Below, one piece after another: positions 16,257-25,042 of a stretch of DNA of 64,000 nucleotides (position 1 is its first letter; every line of letters starts with the position of its first letter). The position numbers and the translations under genes were made by a program. The notes under the pieces are model-generated. The model was not told the origin of the DNA. It worked only from the letters and a program-made list of their open reading frames with translations, and searched no databases. Location of the stretch: positions 372,001-436,000 of the forward strand of contig JACKLA010000001.1 in assembly GCA_024236155.1 (NCBI GenBank). Direction: 5' to 3'. This DNA is from Sphingomonadaceae bacterium. GTDB taxonomy: Bacteria > Pseudomonadota > Alphaproteobacteria > Sphingomonadales > Sphingomonadaceae.

Positions 16257-17738
16257 TCAACCGAACAGGTCGTCCTGCTGCGGCCCGGCGGCGGGTTTCG
16301 GATTTGCCTTACGCACCGCAGCTTTAGCCTTTGCTGAATGGCCGGTTGTACCCATCGGGACCGCGGCCAGTGTTCCGTCGGCGAATTCGATATCCAGCCT
16401 TGCCTCGCCCGCTGCCGCCTTGCGGCTACGCAGCAACGCTCCCCGCTCGCCTCGTACCAGTACGAAGCCCCGTCCCAGCGGCGCTTTTGGATCGAGCGAG
16501 AGATAAAGCCGTTCGAGCGCCGAAAACCGCTCGCGCTCGCGGGTTACCCGCTGCGTGGCAAGGGCAGGCGAAAGACGCGCCCGGCCCAATCCTTCGCGTG
16601 CATCGCGCAGGCCGCGTTGCAGCGTTGCTGGCGAAAGCCGCAGCTTCGCCAGCCGCTCGCGCCCGTGCGCAGCGCGATCCCGCAGGCCACGCCGCAAGCG
16701 GTCGGAGAGATCATCGAGCCTTTGTGCTTGTGGCTGGAGCAGGGTTTCGGGCGTCGGTAGGCGCTGCGCCCGCGCCTCCAGCCGCTCGCGCCCCAGTGTG
16801 ACCGGGCGCAGGATTGCGCGTTTCTGCCGGGCAGAGAAATCCTCCAGCGTCGCGGCCAGCTCGGCACGCACCGGCACCGCGATCTCGGCGGCGGCGGTCG
16901 GCGTCGGGGCGCGGCGATCGGCGGCGAAATCGGCCAGGGTGGTGTCGGTTTCATGCCCCACTGCGCTGATCACCGGGATCGGGCTTTCGGCGATGGCGCG
17001 AACCACCGTCTCCTCATTGAAACCCCAAAGATCCTCGATCGAGCCGCCCCCGCGCGCAACGATCAGCAGGTCGGGCCGGGGCACCGGGCCGCCCTCGACA
17101 AGCGCGCCGAATCCGCGAATGGCCGCAGCGACCTGCTCGGCCGAACCCTGCCCCTGCACCAGCACCGGCCACACGACGACATGGCTGGGGAAACGGTCCG
17201 CCAGCCGGTGGAGAATATCGCGTATTACCGATCCGGTGGGCGATGTGACCACACCGATGGCACGCGGCAGGAAGGGCAGGGTGCGCTTGCGCCCTTCGTC
17301 GAACAGCCCTTCTGCCGCGAGCCGGGCGCGGGTCTTTTCGAGCAGCGCGAGCAGGGCACCTTCGCCTGCAACCTCCATCCGGTCGATCACGATCTGGTAT
17401 TTCGAGCGCCCGGGATAGGTCGTCAGCTTGCCGCTCGCGACCACTTCCAGCCCGTCTTCAGGGTTGAATGACAGCCGCCCGGCATTGCCGCGCCACATCA
17501 CCCCGTCGATCACCGCCTTTTCATCTTTCAACGCGCAATACATGTGCCCCGAGGCGGCGCGCTTGACCCCAGAAAGCTCGCCGCGCAGCCGGACATAGCC
17601 GAAGCGATCCTCCACCGTGCGCTTGAGCAGGTTCGATATTTCGGTGATCGACAGCGCCGCAGCGTTGTCCCCTTCGGCCTCCCGCGCTACCAGCCCGCCA
17701 CCACCGGAATAATCGTCATCGGAATAGGGGTCTGGCAT
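16257..17738 (-). CDS. xseA: Exodeoxyribonuclease VII large subunit
   Basis: The 493-residue protein is the catalytic subunit of the single-strand nuclease ExoVII. The N-terminal OB fold (about 28-130) contains VRLRGELSGVKRAASGHMYCALKD. The nuclease core has VVTSPTGSVIRDILHR, RGGGSIEDLWGFNEE and ISAVGHETDTTLADFAADRRAPTPTAAAE. A coiled-coil region follows. Its ATG occupies 17736-17738 and shares two bases with the purD ATG on the other strand. xseB is not in this window. Confidence 0.95.
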   Translation of the reverse strand: MPDPYSDDDYSGGGGLVAREAEGDNAAALSITEISNLLKRTVEDRFGYVRLRGELSGVKRAASGHMYCALKDEKAVIDGVMWRGNAGRLSFNPEDGLEVVASGKLTTYPGRSKYQIVIDRMEVAGEGALLALLEKTRARLAAEGLFDEGRKRTLPFLPRAIGVVTSPTGSVIRDILHRLADRFPSHVVVWPVLVQGQGSAEQVAAAIRGFGALVEGGPVPRPDLLIVARGGGSIEDLWGFNEETVVRAIAESPIPVISAVGHETDTTLADFAADRRAPTPTAAAEIAVPVRAELAATLEDFSARQKRAILRPVTLGRERLEARAQRLPTPETLLQPQAQRLDDLSDRLRRGLRDRAAHGRERLAKLRLSPATLQRGLRDAREGLGRARLSPALATQRVTRERERFSALERLYLSLDPKAPLGRGFVLVRGERGALLRSRKAAAGEARLDIEFADGTLAAVPMGTTGHSAKAKAAVRKANPKPAAGPQQDDLFG

Positions 17739-19038
17739 GAATATCCTGCTGCTTGGATCGGGCGGACGCGAACATGCGCTGGCGTGGAAGCTGGCGCAAT
17801 CCCGGCTGCTGTCCGGAACCGATGATAAGTTCTACGCCGCCCCCGGCAACCCGGGAATTGCCGATCACGCCGAATGTGTCGCTCTCGACGCGACCGACCA
17901 CGCGGCAGTGATCGCATTTTGCGACGACAAGCGCATCGGGCTGGTGGTGATCGGGCCGGAAGCCCCGCTGGTAGACGGGCTGGCCGACAGCCTGCGGGGC
18001 GAGGGCATATCGGTGTTCGGCCCCTCGAAAGCCGCAGCGCAGCTTGAGGGCAGCAAGGGTTTTACCAAGGACCTGTGTGAGCGCGCGGGCATTCCCACCG
18101 CCGGCTATATCCGCACCAGTTCGCTGGCGCAGGCAACCGTGGCGCTCGACAAGTTCGAGGCGCCCTATGTACTCAAGGCCGATGGCCTCGCAGCGGGCAA
18201 GGGGGTGGTGATCGCCCCGACCCGGGCCGAAGCGACCGAGGCGCTGACCGCCATGTTCAGCGGCGCATTTGGCGGCGCGGGCGCTGAGGTGGTGATCGAG
18301 GAATTCATGCAAGGCGAAGAGGCAAGCTTCTTCGCCCTGACCGACGGGGCGACAATCCTGCCCTTCGGCACCGCGCAGGATCACAAGCGGGTGGGCGATG
18401 GCGACACCGGCCCCAACACCGGTGGGATGGGCGCATACAGCCCCGCCCCGGTACTCACCCCGACGCTGCACGGCGAAGTGCTGGAAAAGATCATCATCCC
18501 CACGGTCAAGACCATGGCCGATGAGGGCATGCCCTATTCGGGCGTGCTCTATGCCGGGCTGATGCTGACAGAGCAGGGTCCGAAGCTGATCGAATACAAT
18601 GCGCGCTTCGGCGATCCCGAATGCCAGGTGCTGATGATGCGGCTCGAAAGCGACCTCGGCGAATTGATGCTCGCCTGCGCCAATTCGAGCCTCGCCTCGC
18701 AACCGCCGGTCAAGCGCAAGCCGGATAGCGCACTGACCGTGGTGATGGCCGCGAACGGCTATCCCGGCACGCCCGAGAAGGGCGGCGCAATAGATCTGGG
18801 GCATGCCGAGACCGGCGGAGCCAAGGTCTTCCATGCAGGCACGACGCGCGGCCAGGACGGCACGCTGCGCGCAAACGGCGGCCGCGTGCTCAATGTCACC
18901 GCACTGGGCGGCAATGTCACCGAAGCGCAGGCGAAAGCCTATGCCGCAGTCGACAAGGTAGACTTCGCATCCGGCTTCTGCCGTCGCGATATCGGCTGGC
19001 GCGAAGTCGAGCGGGAGACCCGGCAAGAAGCGGAATGA
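17737..19038 (+). CDS. purD: Phosphoribosylamine-glycine ligase (GAR synthetase)
   Basis: The 433-residue ATP-grasp enzyme catalyses step two of purine synthesis. Markers are the N-terminal NILLLGSGGREHALAWKL, the ATP-binding KADGLAAGKGVV, PFGTAQDHKRVGDGDTGPNTGGMGAYSP, and YNARFGDPECQVLM. Its ATG lies within the CATG shared with xseA, so any leader or promoter must lie inside the xseA coding region. A terminator follows at 19134. Confidence 0.96.
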   Translation: MNILLLGSGGREHALAWKLAQSRLLSGTDDKFYAAPGNPGIADHAECVALDATDHAAVIAFCDDKRIGLVVIGPEAPLVDGLADSLRGEGISVFGPSKAAAQLEGSKGFTKDLCERAGIPTAGYIRTSSLAQATVALDKFEAPYVLKADGLAAGKGVVIAPTRAEATEALTAMFSGAFGGAGAEVVIEEFMQGEEASFFALTDGATILPFGTAQDHKRVGDGDTGPNTGGMGAYSPAPVLTPTLHGEVLEKIIIPTVKTMADEGMPYSGVLYAGLMLTEQGPKLIEYNARFGDPECQVLMMRLESDLGELMLACANSSLASQPPVKRKPDSALTVVMAANGYPGTPEKGGAIDLGHAETGGAKVFHAGTTRGQDGTLRANGGRVLNVTALGGNVTEAQAKAYAAVDKVDFASGFCRRDIGWREVERETRQEAE

Positions 19039-19133
19039 TCGCAGGGTGCGCGATAAACCGATTTCCTACTCGCGACGTGCCGACTAGCCTGCTCACCGCT
19101 CTTTGATTCGTTTGGATAGCCAGCAAACCGCTG

Positions 19134-19159
19134 AAGCCCCGTCCGCCCGGCGGGGCTTT
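19134..19159 (+). terminator. Probable terminator downstream of purD
   Basis: AAGCCCCG pairs with CGGGGCTT around a 9-nt loop, followed by TTTC. It lies 96 bp after the purD stop. The rest of the 280-bp gap (19039-19318) shows no ORF or tRNA, only a moderately AT-rich stretch near 19195-19290 that may hold the PilZ gene promoter. Confidence 0.55.
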
Positions 19160-19318
19160 CGCGTTCCGGTGCCTCTCATTGGCGTTCGCAACACCCACGA
19201 CACGTATGTATTTCATCAACTTGCGTGGAATCCTTCCGCTTCACCGAAAGCGGCAAGTGTGAAGAAATTAACTACAAGAATTTACCAGTGGGTCAGTGCC
19301 CCAGCGGTATGAAGGGCC

Positions 19319-19636
19319 ATGGACCAACGTCGCCCCCCTCGGCACGACATTCGCATCCTTGGCCGGTATCGCACGGGCCACGGAATGCGCCGCGACGTTA
19401 CCATGCTCAACATCTCCGAAGAGGGGTGCAGCTTTTACGACCGCCATTCGATCCTGCGTCCGGAACAGGCGATTTCGCTGCGGGTCGAAACCCTCGGGCC
19501 GTTCGATGCCTATGTTCGCTGGGTCAACAACAGCCTGGTCGGGGTGGAATTCGTCAAGCCAATCTATGGCCCGGTGTTCGAGTATATCCGCGACACGCTC
19601 GACAATTCGAACTGGCGCCCTCCGGCGGAGAGCTGA
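19319..19636 (+). CDS. PilZ domain protein
   Basis: This single-domain 105-residue PilZ protein has the two c-di-GMP binding motifs: R4-x3-R8 in QRRPPRHD and N31-x-S33-x2-G36 in NISEEGCSF. The downstream beta strands VRWVNNSLVGVEFV are typical. It probably binds c-di-GMP and acts through an unknown partner. It is a single gene, convergent with adenosine kinase. Confidence 0.85.
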   Translation: MDQRRPPRHDIRILGRYRTGHGMRRDVTMLNISEEGCSFYDRHSILRPEQAISLRVETLGPFDAYVRWVNNSLVGVEFVKPIYGPVFEYIRDTLDNSNWRPPAES

Positions 19637-19661
19637 CCTCACCGCCGGACCCTGGACGAAT

Positions 19662-20657
19662 TCAGCCCAGTTTCGCCGCCATCAACGCCTTGAGATCGGC
19701 TTCGGGCCGTGCGCCGTAGTGCGAGATGATCTCCGCCGCAGCGATTGCGCCGCGGCGCAGGCTGAGCTCGAGCGATTCCTCCCGCACATGACCGAAAAGG
19801 AACCCTGCCGCAAACAGATCGCCCGCGCCGGTGGTATCGACCACTTCGTCGATCGGCTCCGCAGCCACTTCGGCGCGTTCACCATTCGCCATCGCTACCG
19901 CACCATCGGCGCTACGGGTAACGACCAGCGTCGGTACCTTGGGCGCGAGCGCCGCAAGGCCCGCTTCGAAGTCGTCCTCGCCGGTCAGTGCGGCGAGTTC
20001 GGTGTGGTTGGCGAAGAGGATGTCGATCAGCCCATCCTCGATCAGTGCGCGAAAATCGTCACCATGGCGATCGATCACGAAAACTTCGCTGAGGGTGAAG
20101 GCAACCTTGCGCCCGGCAGCCCGCGCCGCCTCGATCGCCCGGCGCATCGCGGCGCGCGGTTCTTCAGGATCCCACAGATAGCCTTCAAGATAGAGGATTT
20201 TCGCTGCCGCGACCGCCTCTGCATCGAGCGTTTCGGGCGGCAGGAACTGGCTCGCGCCAAGGAAGGTGTTCATCGTGCGTTGCGCATCGGGGGTGACGAA
20301 GATAAGGCACCGCGCCGTCGATGGCTGGCCGGCGCGCGCAGGGGTGTCGAAATCGATCCCGACGGCACGGATATCGTGCGCGAAGACTTCGCCCAGCTGG
20401 TCGTCGGCGACCTGCCCGATGAAGGCGCACTGTGCGCCCATGGCGGAAAGCCCGGCCAGCGTGTTCGCCGCCGAACCGCCCGAAATCTCGCGTGCCGGCC
20501 CCATGGCATCATACAGCCGTTTCGCGCCGTCTTCGTCGACCAGGGTCATCCCGCCCTTGTTGAGATCGAGTTCCTCGATCAGGTCGTCGGTGCAGGGGGC
20601 CATCACATCGACGATGGCGTTGCCGATGGCGATTACGTCGTAGCGCGGTTCAGTCAC
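19662..20657 (-). CDS. PfkB-family adenosine kinase
   Basis: The 331-residue sugar kinase phosphorylates adenosine or a related nucleoside. It shows the N-terminal GNAIVDV, the substrate loop EISGGSAANTLAGLSAMG, NHTELAALTGEDD, and the catalytic DTTGAGDLFAAGFLFG near the C-terminus. The fit is to the adenosine-kinase branch rather than ribokinase or fructokinase, based on SGGSAANT and overall length. It is convergent with the PilZ gene. Confidence 0.88.
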   Translation of the reverse strand: MTEPRYDVIAIGNAIVDVMAPCTDDLIEELDLNKGGMTLVDEDGAKRLYDAMGPAREISGGSAANTLAGLSAMGAQCAFIGQVADDQLGEVFAHDIRAVGIDFDTPARAGQPSTARCLIFVTPDAQRTMNTFLGASQFLPPETLDAEAVAAAKILYLEGYLWDPEEPRAAMRRAIEAARAAGRKVAFTLSEVFVIDRHGDDFRALIEDGLIDILFANHTELAALTGEDDFEAGLAALAPKVPTLVVTRSADGAVAMANGERAEVAAEPIDEVVDTTGAGDLFAAGFLFGHVREESLELSLRRGAIAAAEIISHYGARPEADLKALMAAKLG

Positions 20658-20769
20658 TGTTTGTCCTTGGAAACTGGGAAATCGTGCCGCGCGCCTAGCC
20701 GCTTAGGAGGCTCAGGCCAAGGCTTTGCGATTGACAGGGCGCATCGCACGGATTCAAGAAGCCGGAACA

Positions 20770-21477
20770 ATGCTTTCACTCCCTGCCGCCCTGGGCCGTG
20801 CCGTCGGCCAGTTGACCGATCCGGCCATTCTCAAGGTGCTGGCCAAGAGTATCGGCCTGACCCTGGTGTTGCTGGTCGCAATCGGCGTTGCGGCGGGCAC
20901 CGGAACCGATGCACTGCTATCCTATTGGGAGTTCGATTTCGGCAGCGAAGCGGGGGCGCTGGTTTCAGTGCTGCTGGTGCTTGTCGGCGGGTTCCTGCTG
21001 TTCCGCATCATTGCCCTGGCGGTGATCCAGTTCTTCGCTGACGAGATCGTCGAAGCCGTCGAACTCAGGCATTATCCCGCCGAACGCGCCAACGCGCGCA
21101 AACTGGACTGGCGGGAAGAGATGGCTAACAGCCTGCGTTCGACAGGCCGGACGATCCTGGTCAATTTCGGTGCACTGATCGTTGCCATTCCGTTGCTGCT
21201 GACCGGAATCGGCCCGGCAGTCCTGTTCTTCATCGTCAACGCCTGGTTGCTTGGCCGTGAGCTGCAGGATCTTGCATGGATCCGCCATCGCCATGTTCGG
21301 GACGCCACCCCGCCGATCGGGGGAATGGAACGCCTTGCGCTCGGCGCAACCATTGCCGGCCTGTTGCTGGTGCCCTTCATCAACCTGCTTGCACCAGTTC
21401 TCGGTGCTGCAGCAGCCTGTCATCTCGTTCATCGCAGGAAAGGAGCGGCCATGCCCGCAACGTCCCATGCAGCGTAG
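20770..21477 (+). CDS. EI24 domain membrane protein (CysZ-like)
   Basis: The 235-residue protein has four to five hydrophobic segments and the EI24/CysZ hallmark around LGRAVGQLTDPAILKVL, LLLTGIGPAVLFFIVNAWLLGRELQD and GATIAGLLLVPFINLLAPVLGAAAA. E. coli CysZ imports sulfate, but many EI24 proteins have unproven roles. ATG 20770 (MLSLPAALG) matches the family start. The next gene, for a lipoprotein, begins 11 bp before its stop. Confidence 0.85.
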   Translation: MLSLPAALGRAVGQLTDPAILKVLAKSIGLTLVLLVAIGVAAGTGTDALLSYWEFDFGSEAGALVSVLLVLVGGFLLFRIIALAVIQFFADEIVEAVELRHYPAERANARKLDWREEMANSLRSTGRTILVNFGALIVAIPLLLTGIGPAVLFFIVNAWLLGRELQDLAWIRHRHVRDATPPIGGMERLALGATIAGLLLVPFINLLAPVLGAAAACHLVHRRKGAAMPATSHAA

Positions 21478-21925
21478 GCTCGCCATCGCACTCGCAGCTG
21501 TTCCGCTACTCGCTGCCTGCACCAGCGGCAGCCCGCAGTCGAAGCCAAAAGTTTCGACGAGCGCGCCTGCCACCACCACCGCACCACCCGTCCGCTATAC
21601 GCCGCCGCCAACCCGGCCGCAGCCCCAACCGAGCAGTACGCCAGGCTTTCGCGCACCGCGGATCATGACCCTGCCCGGTGTCGAGGGCCTGATCGGCGCC
21701 ACCTCTGCGCGCCTGGTCCAGCAGTTCGGCGAACCCCGGCTCGACGTGTACGAAGGCGATGCCCGCAAACTGCAGTTCAGCGGCGATGCCTGCGTACTCG
21801 ATGTCTTCCTATACCCCACCAGCCCCGGGGCGGAACCAACCGCCACCTATGTCGATGCGCGGCGCGCGTCCGACGGGCTCGACGTCGATCGGGTATCATG
21901 CATCCAGGCCTTGCTGAGGCGATGA
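21467..21925 (+). CDS. Proline-rich small lipoprotein
   Basis: The 152-residue protein begins MQRRLAIALAAVPLLAACTS, a lipoprotein signal with Cys18. It is followed by a Ser/Thr/Pro-rich linker (residues 20-62) and a small C-terminal domain containing LIGATSARLVQQFGEPRLDVYEGDARKL-type sequence, reminiscent of SmpA/OmlA-like stubs. The start overlaps the EI24 gene by 11 bp, so the two are likely coupled. The function is unknown. Confidence 0.8.
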   Translation: MQRRLAIALAAVPLLAACTSGSPQSKPKVSTSAPATTTAPPVRYTPPPTRPQPQPSSTPGFRAPRIMTLPGVEGLIGATSARLVQQFGEPRLDVYEGDARKLQFSGDACVLDVFLYPTSPGAEPTATYVDARRASDGLDVDRVSCIQALLRR

Positions 21926-21993
21926 AGGCGGTAACCTGGATTTAAGCCTCTCACCCCATAATCCCGCGCGACTGACGAAGGGATTTTCGAGAG

Positions 21994-22932
21994 ATGAGCA
22001 TCCAGTTTGCCGACCTTGCACGCTCCGTCGCGACTGACGGGCAGGTTTCGCCCGAAGAAATGCTGGCGCTGCGCCGTCTTGGTTGGGGCGACGGGGTTAT
22101 CACCCGCGAAGAGGCGGAGGCGATATTCGTCATCAATCGCTCGCTCAATGAGACCAGCGGCGAGTGGGTCGATTTCTTCGTCGAGGCGCTGGGCGAGTTC
22201 GTGCTCAATGGCAGCGAGCCCAGGGGCATGTGCGACGATGAGGAGGCCCAATGGCTGATCGGTGCGCTCGATGCCGATGGCAGGCTCGAAACCATGGCCG
22301 AGCTGGAACTGCTCGTCCGGGTAATCGAAAAGGCGCGCAATGTTCCCGACAGCCTGAAACATTATGCGCTGAAGCAGATCGAGGCTGCCGTGCTGACCGG
22401 CACCGGCCCGACCCGCTGCGGCGGAGACCTTTCGGACACGCATATCAGCGGCGCGGAATGCCGCATCATGCGCCGTGTCGTTTTCGCCAGTGGTGGACAC
22501 GGTCCGGCAGCAGTCAGCCGGTTCGATGCCGAAATGCTGTTCCGCATCAAGGACGCGACGCTGGGCGCGAGCAACTCGGGCGAATGGCAACCCCTGTTCG
22601 TCGACGGTGTGGCCAATTATCTCAAGGGCTTCACCCTCGCCAATGCGCAACTGAGCCATGAGCGCATGAAGGAACTTGAAGCCTTTATCGCCGACAACAA
22701 CCACGGCGTCGACCGCTTCATTGGCCGCGTGGTCGGTGAGGTACCCCAGATCCGCAACCACTTCGGCAAGGTCTTTGGGCAACGCGCGGACTGGGGCGTG
22801 ACTGAGCGGGAAGCCGAGGGCAATCTCGTGACCGAAAATGAAACCGCCTGGCTCGACGCAATGATCGAGGCCGACGGCGAAATCGACGCGCTCGAACGCG
22901 CGCTGATCGACCGGATCAAATCCGAGATCTGA
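21994..22932 (+). CDS. Acidic protein with two-fold internal duplication, unknown function
   Basis: The 312-residue soluble protein has two homologous halves. The first has EAEAIFVINR...SGEWVDFFVEAL (about residues 40-68), the second DAEMLFRIKD...SGEWQPLFVDGV (about 180-209). WLIGALDADGRLETMAE (about 87-103) repeats as WLDAMIEADGEIDALER (about 286-302). The helical, acidic repeats recall TerB-like folds, but I cannot assign a family. It is a single gene with its own start after GAGAG. Confidence 0.75.
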   Translation: MSIQFADLARSVATDGQVSPEEMLALRRLGWGDGVITREEAEAIFVINRSLNETSGEWVDFFVEALGEFVLNGSEPRGMCDDEEAQWLIGALDADGRLETMAELELLVRVIEKARNVPDSLKHYALKQIEAAVLTGTGPTRCGGDLSDTHISGAECRIMRRVVFASGGHGPAAVSRFDAEMLFRIKDATLGASNSGEWQPLFVDGVANYLKGFTLANAQLSHERMKELEAFIADNNHGVDRFIGRVVGEVPQIRNHFGKVFGQRADWGVTEREAEGNLVTENETAWLDAMIEADGEIDALERALIDRIKSEI

Positions 22933-22980
22933 GCACCGGAAGCACAGGGCGGTGCCATTTGCAGCCCAAGTCGGCGGAAT

Positions 22981-23331
22981 TCACACCATAAAGCTCTCAC
23001 CGCATCCGCAGGCGCCCTTGGCATTCGGGTTTTCGAAGGTGAAACCGGCGGTGAAGTCGTCCTCCACCCAGTCCATCGTGCTGCCGACAAGGTAAAGCAC
23101 GCTCGCGCCGTCGATATAGAAGACACCCCCCGGCGTTTCGATCTTCTCGTCGAACTTCGCCTCTTCGGTGACGTAATCGACCGAGTAGGCGAGTCCCGAA
23201 CAGCCGCGTCGCGGGGTGGAGAGCTTGACCCCGATCGCATCTTCGGGCGCTTTCGACATGAGCTCGGCGATCCGTGCTTCGGCGGCCTGTGTCAGCTTGA
23301 CGGCGGCGGGAATAGTGCGGGCTTCGACCAT
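22981..23331 (-). CDS. sufA: A-type Fe-S carrier of the SUF operon (HesB/IscA family)
   Basis: The 116-residue protein has the three A-type cysteines: one in RRGCSGLAYSVD and two in the C-terminal GACGCGESF. It accepts clusters from the SufBCD scaffold and passes them to apoproteins. Its ATG overlaps the sufT stop in TGATG, and it is the last gene of the suf operon. A second A-type carrier, ErpA, is encoded at 55485. Confidence 0.9.
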   Translation of the reverse strand: MVEARTIPAAVKLTQAAEARIAELMSKAPEDAIGVKLSTPRRGCSGLAYSVDYVTEEAKFDEKIETPGGVFYIDGASVLYLVGSTMDWVEDDFTAGFTFENPNAKGACGCGESFMV

Positions 23332-23828
23332 CACAGCATCCCCAGTTCGAGGCGGGCTTCGTCGCTCATCTTGGATGGATCCCAGGGCGGATCCCATACC
23401 AGCGTAACTTCCGCATCGCGCACGCCGGGAACGCTGGCCGCACGCAACTCGACTTCGCCCGGCATGCTCTCGGCGACCGGACAATGCGGCGTGGTCAGCG
23501 TCATGATCACCGTCACCGCGCTCTCGTCATCCACTTCGACACCATAGATCAGGCCGAGATCGTAGATGTTGACCGGTATTTCCGGGTCGTAGATTTCCTT
23601 AAGCGCAGCGATCACTGCACCCTGCAATTCCCCTCCGGCACCGCCTGCACTCTCGCTCTCGGGCTGTTTCTGCAGGAAGCCTTCGAGGTAATCGCGCTTG
23701 CGCTCCAGCTTGGCGGCAGGCGGCTCGTCATCGACTGCGTCGGAAACGCGGGCACGGGGGGGCTTCACGACCGCCTCGTTCGGCGCAGGTGCGGCGATGA
23801 AATCCTTTTCGTCTGTCGCCTTGTTCAT
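23331..23828 (-). CDS. sufT: SufT/MIP18-family Fe-S assembly protein
   Basis: The 165-residue protein has a poorly conserved charged N-terminus (1-70) and a DUF59/MIP18 domain: AALKEIYDPEIPVNIYDLGLIY, VIMTLTTPHCPVAESMP and VTLVWDPPWDPSKMSDEARLELGM. The conserved Cys in PHCPVAE is present. SufT-type proteins assist Fe-S maturation. It overlaps both sufS (ATGA) and sufA (TGATG), consistent with tight operon coupling. Confidence 0.9.
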   Translation of the reverse strand: MNKATDEKDFIAAPAPNEAVVKPPRARVSDAVDDEPPAAKLERKRDYLEGFLQKQPESESAGGAGGELQGAVIAALKEIYDPEIPVNIYDLGLIYGVEVDDESAVTVIMTLTTPHCPVAESMPGEVELRAASVPGVRDAEVTLVWDPPWDPSKMSDEARLELGML

Positions 23829-25042
23829 CCGAAAATCCTCTTGGTTCGTTCGATCCCGCGCAGCAGCGCGGCGATATCGCTTTCGTCGCTGTACAATCCG
23901 AAGCTGGCCCGCGCAGTGGCGGGGACACCGAGATGGCCCATCAGTGGCTGCGCGCAGTGGTGCCCGGCGCGGATCGCAACATTCTCTTCGTCCAATATGG
24001 TGCCAAGATCGTGCGGGTGCACGCCCGCCATCTCGAAACTGACGATCCCCGCACTCTCGTCCGGTCCAAACAGGCGGATCGAGTTGATCTGGCGCAGTTC
24101 GTCACGCAGTTGCGCCGCCAGGCCGCTTTCATGCACAAACAGCGCCTGCGGGCCGATAGCGTCTACATAATCGAGCGCAGCATGCAGCGCGGCGGCCTCG
24201 GTAATCATCGGTGTGCCCGCCTCAAACCGCTGCGGCGGCGGGGCATAGGTCGTTTTCCCGAACGTCACCCGATCGATCATCGCACCGCCACCCTGGTAGG
24301 GCGGCATGCCATCGAGCAGTTCCTCGCGTGCCCACAGCACACCGATACCGGTCGGGCCGTAGAGCTTGTGCGCGCTGAAGACGTAGAAATCGCAATCCAG
24401 TTCCTGCATCGCCAGCCGCATGCGTGGCGCGGCCTGGCAGCCGTCGAGCAGCAGCCTTGCGCCCACCGCATGCGCCGCTTTCGCCGCGCGCTTCGCATCG
24501 AGCACCGAGCCGAGCACGTTGGAGACATGCGCCAGCGCGACAAGCTTGTGCTGCTCGGTCAGGTTCGTTTCGAGCCAGTCGAGATCGACCTGCCCATCTT
24601 CAGTCAGCGGGCAGACATCGATTTCCGCCCCGGTGCGCTGGGCCAGCATCTGCCATGGGACAATGTTCGAATGATGCTCGAGCATGGACAGCATGATCCG
24701 GTCGCCCGGCGTGAGGTTCGCCCCGCCCCAGCTTTCCGCCACGAGGTTGATCCCCTCGGTCGCACCACGCACGAAGACGATTTCGTTCTCGGACTTTGCG
24801 CCGATAAACTCGGCCGCCCGCCGCCGCACCGCTTCATAGGCGCGCGTCATCTCGGCCGAACGTGCATAGACCCCACGATGGACCGTCGCATAGTCGCGGC
24901 CCAACGCATGGCTCATCGCATCGATCACCATCTGCGGCTTCTGCGCTGTCGCGGCGGTGTCGAGATAGTGCCACGGCTTGCCGTCAGCGGTCAGCAGGCC
25001 GGGGAAATCGGCCTTGCGGTCGAGAACGACGGTTTCGCTCAT
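23825..25042 (-). CDS. sufS: Cysteine desulfurase SufS
   Basis: The 405-residue PLP enzyme provides sulfur for SUF cluster assembly. The PLP lysine is Lys226 in FSAHKLYGPTG, the persulfide cysteine is Cys363 in RAGHHCAQPLMGHLG, and LDTAATAQKP and EHHSNIVPWQ are also typical. Group II desulfurases normally work with SufE or SufU; neither is seen in this operon. Start and stop overlap sufD and sufT by 4 bp each. Confidence 0.96.
   Translation of the reverse strand: MSETVVLDRKADFPGLLTADGKPWHYLDTAATAQKPQMVIDAMSHALGRDYATVHRGVYARSAEMTRAYEAVRRRAAEFIGAKSENEIVFVRGATEGINLVAESWGGANLTPGDRIMLSMLEHHSNIVPWQMLAQRTGAEIDVCPLTEDGQVDLDWLETNLTEQHKLVALAHVSNVLGSVLDAKRAAKAAHAVGARLLLDGCQAAPRMRLAMQELDCDFYVFSAHKLYGPTGIGVLWAREELLDGMPPYQGGGAMIDRVTFGKTTYAPPPQRFEAGTPMITEAAALHAALDYVDAIGPQALFVHESGLAAQLRDELRQINSIRLFGPDESAGIVSFEMAGVHPHDLGTILDEENVAIRAGHHCAQPLMGHLGVPATARASFGLYSDESDIAALLRGIERTKRIFG

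Noticed and set aside
19039..19318. tRNA or small RNA in the purD-PilZ gap
   Set aside because: No cloverleaf or T-loop consensus was found; only one terminator-like hairpin is convincing.
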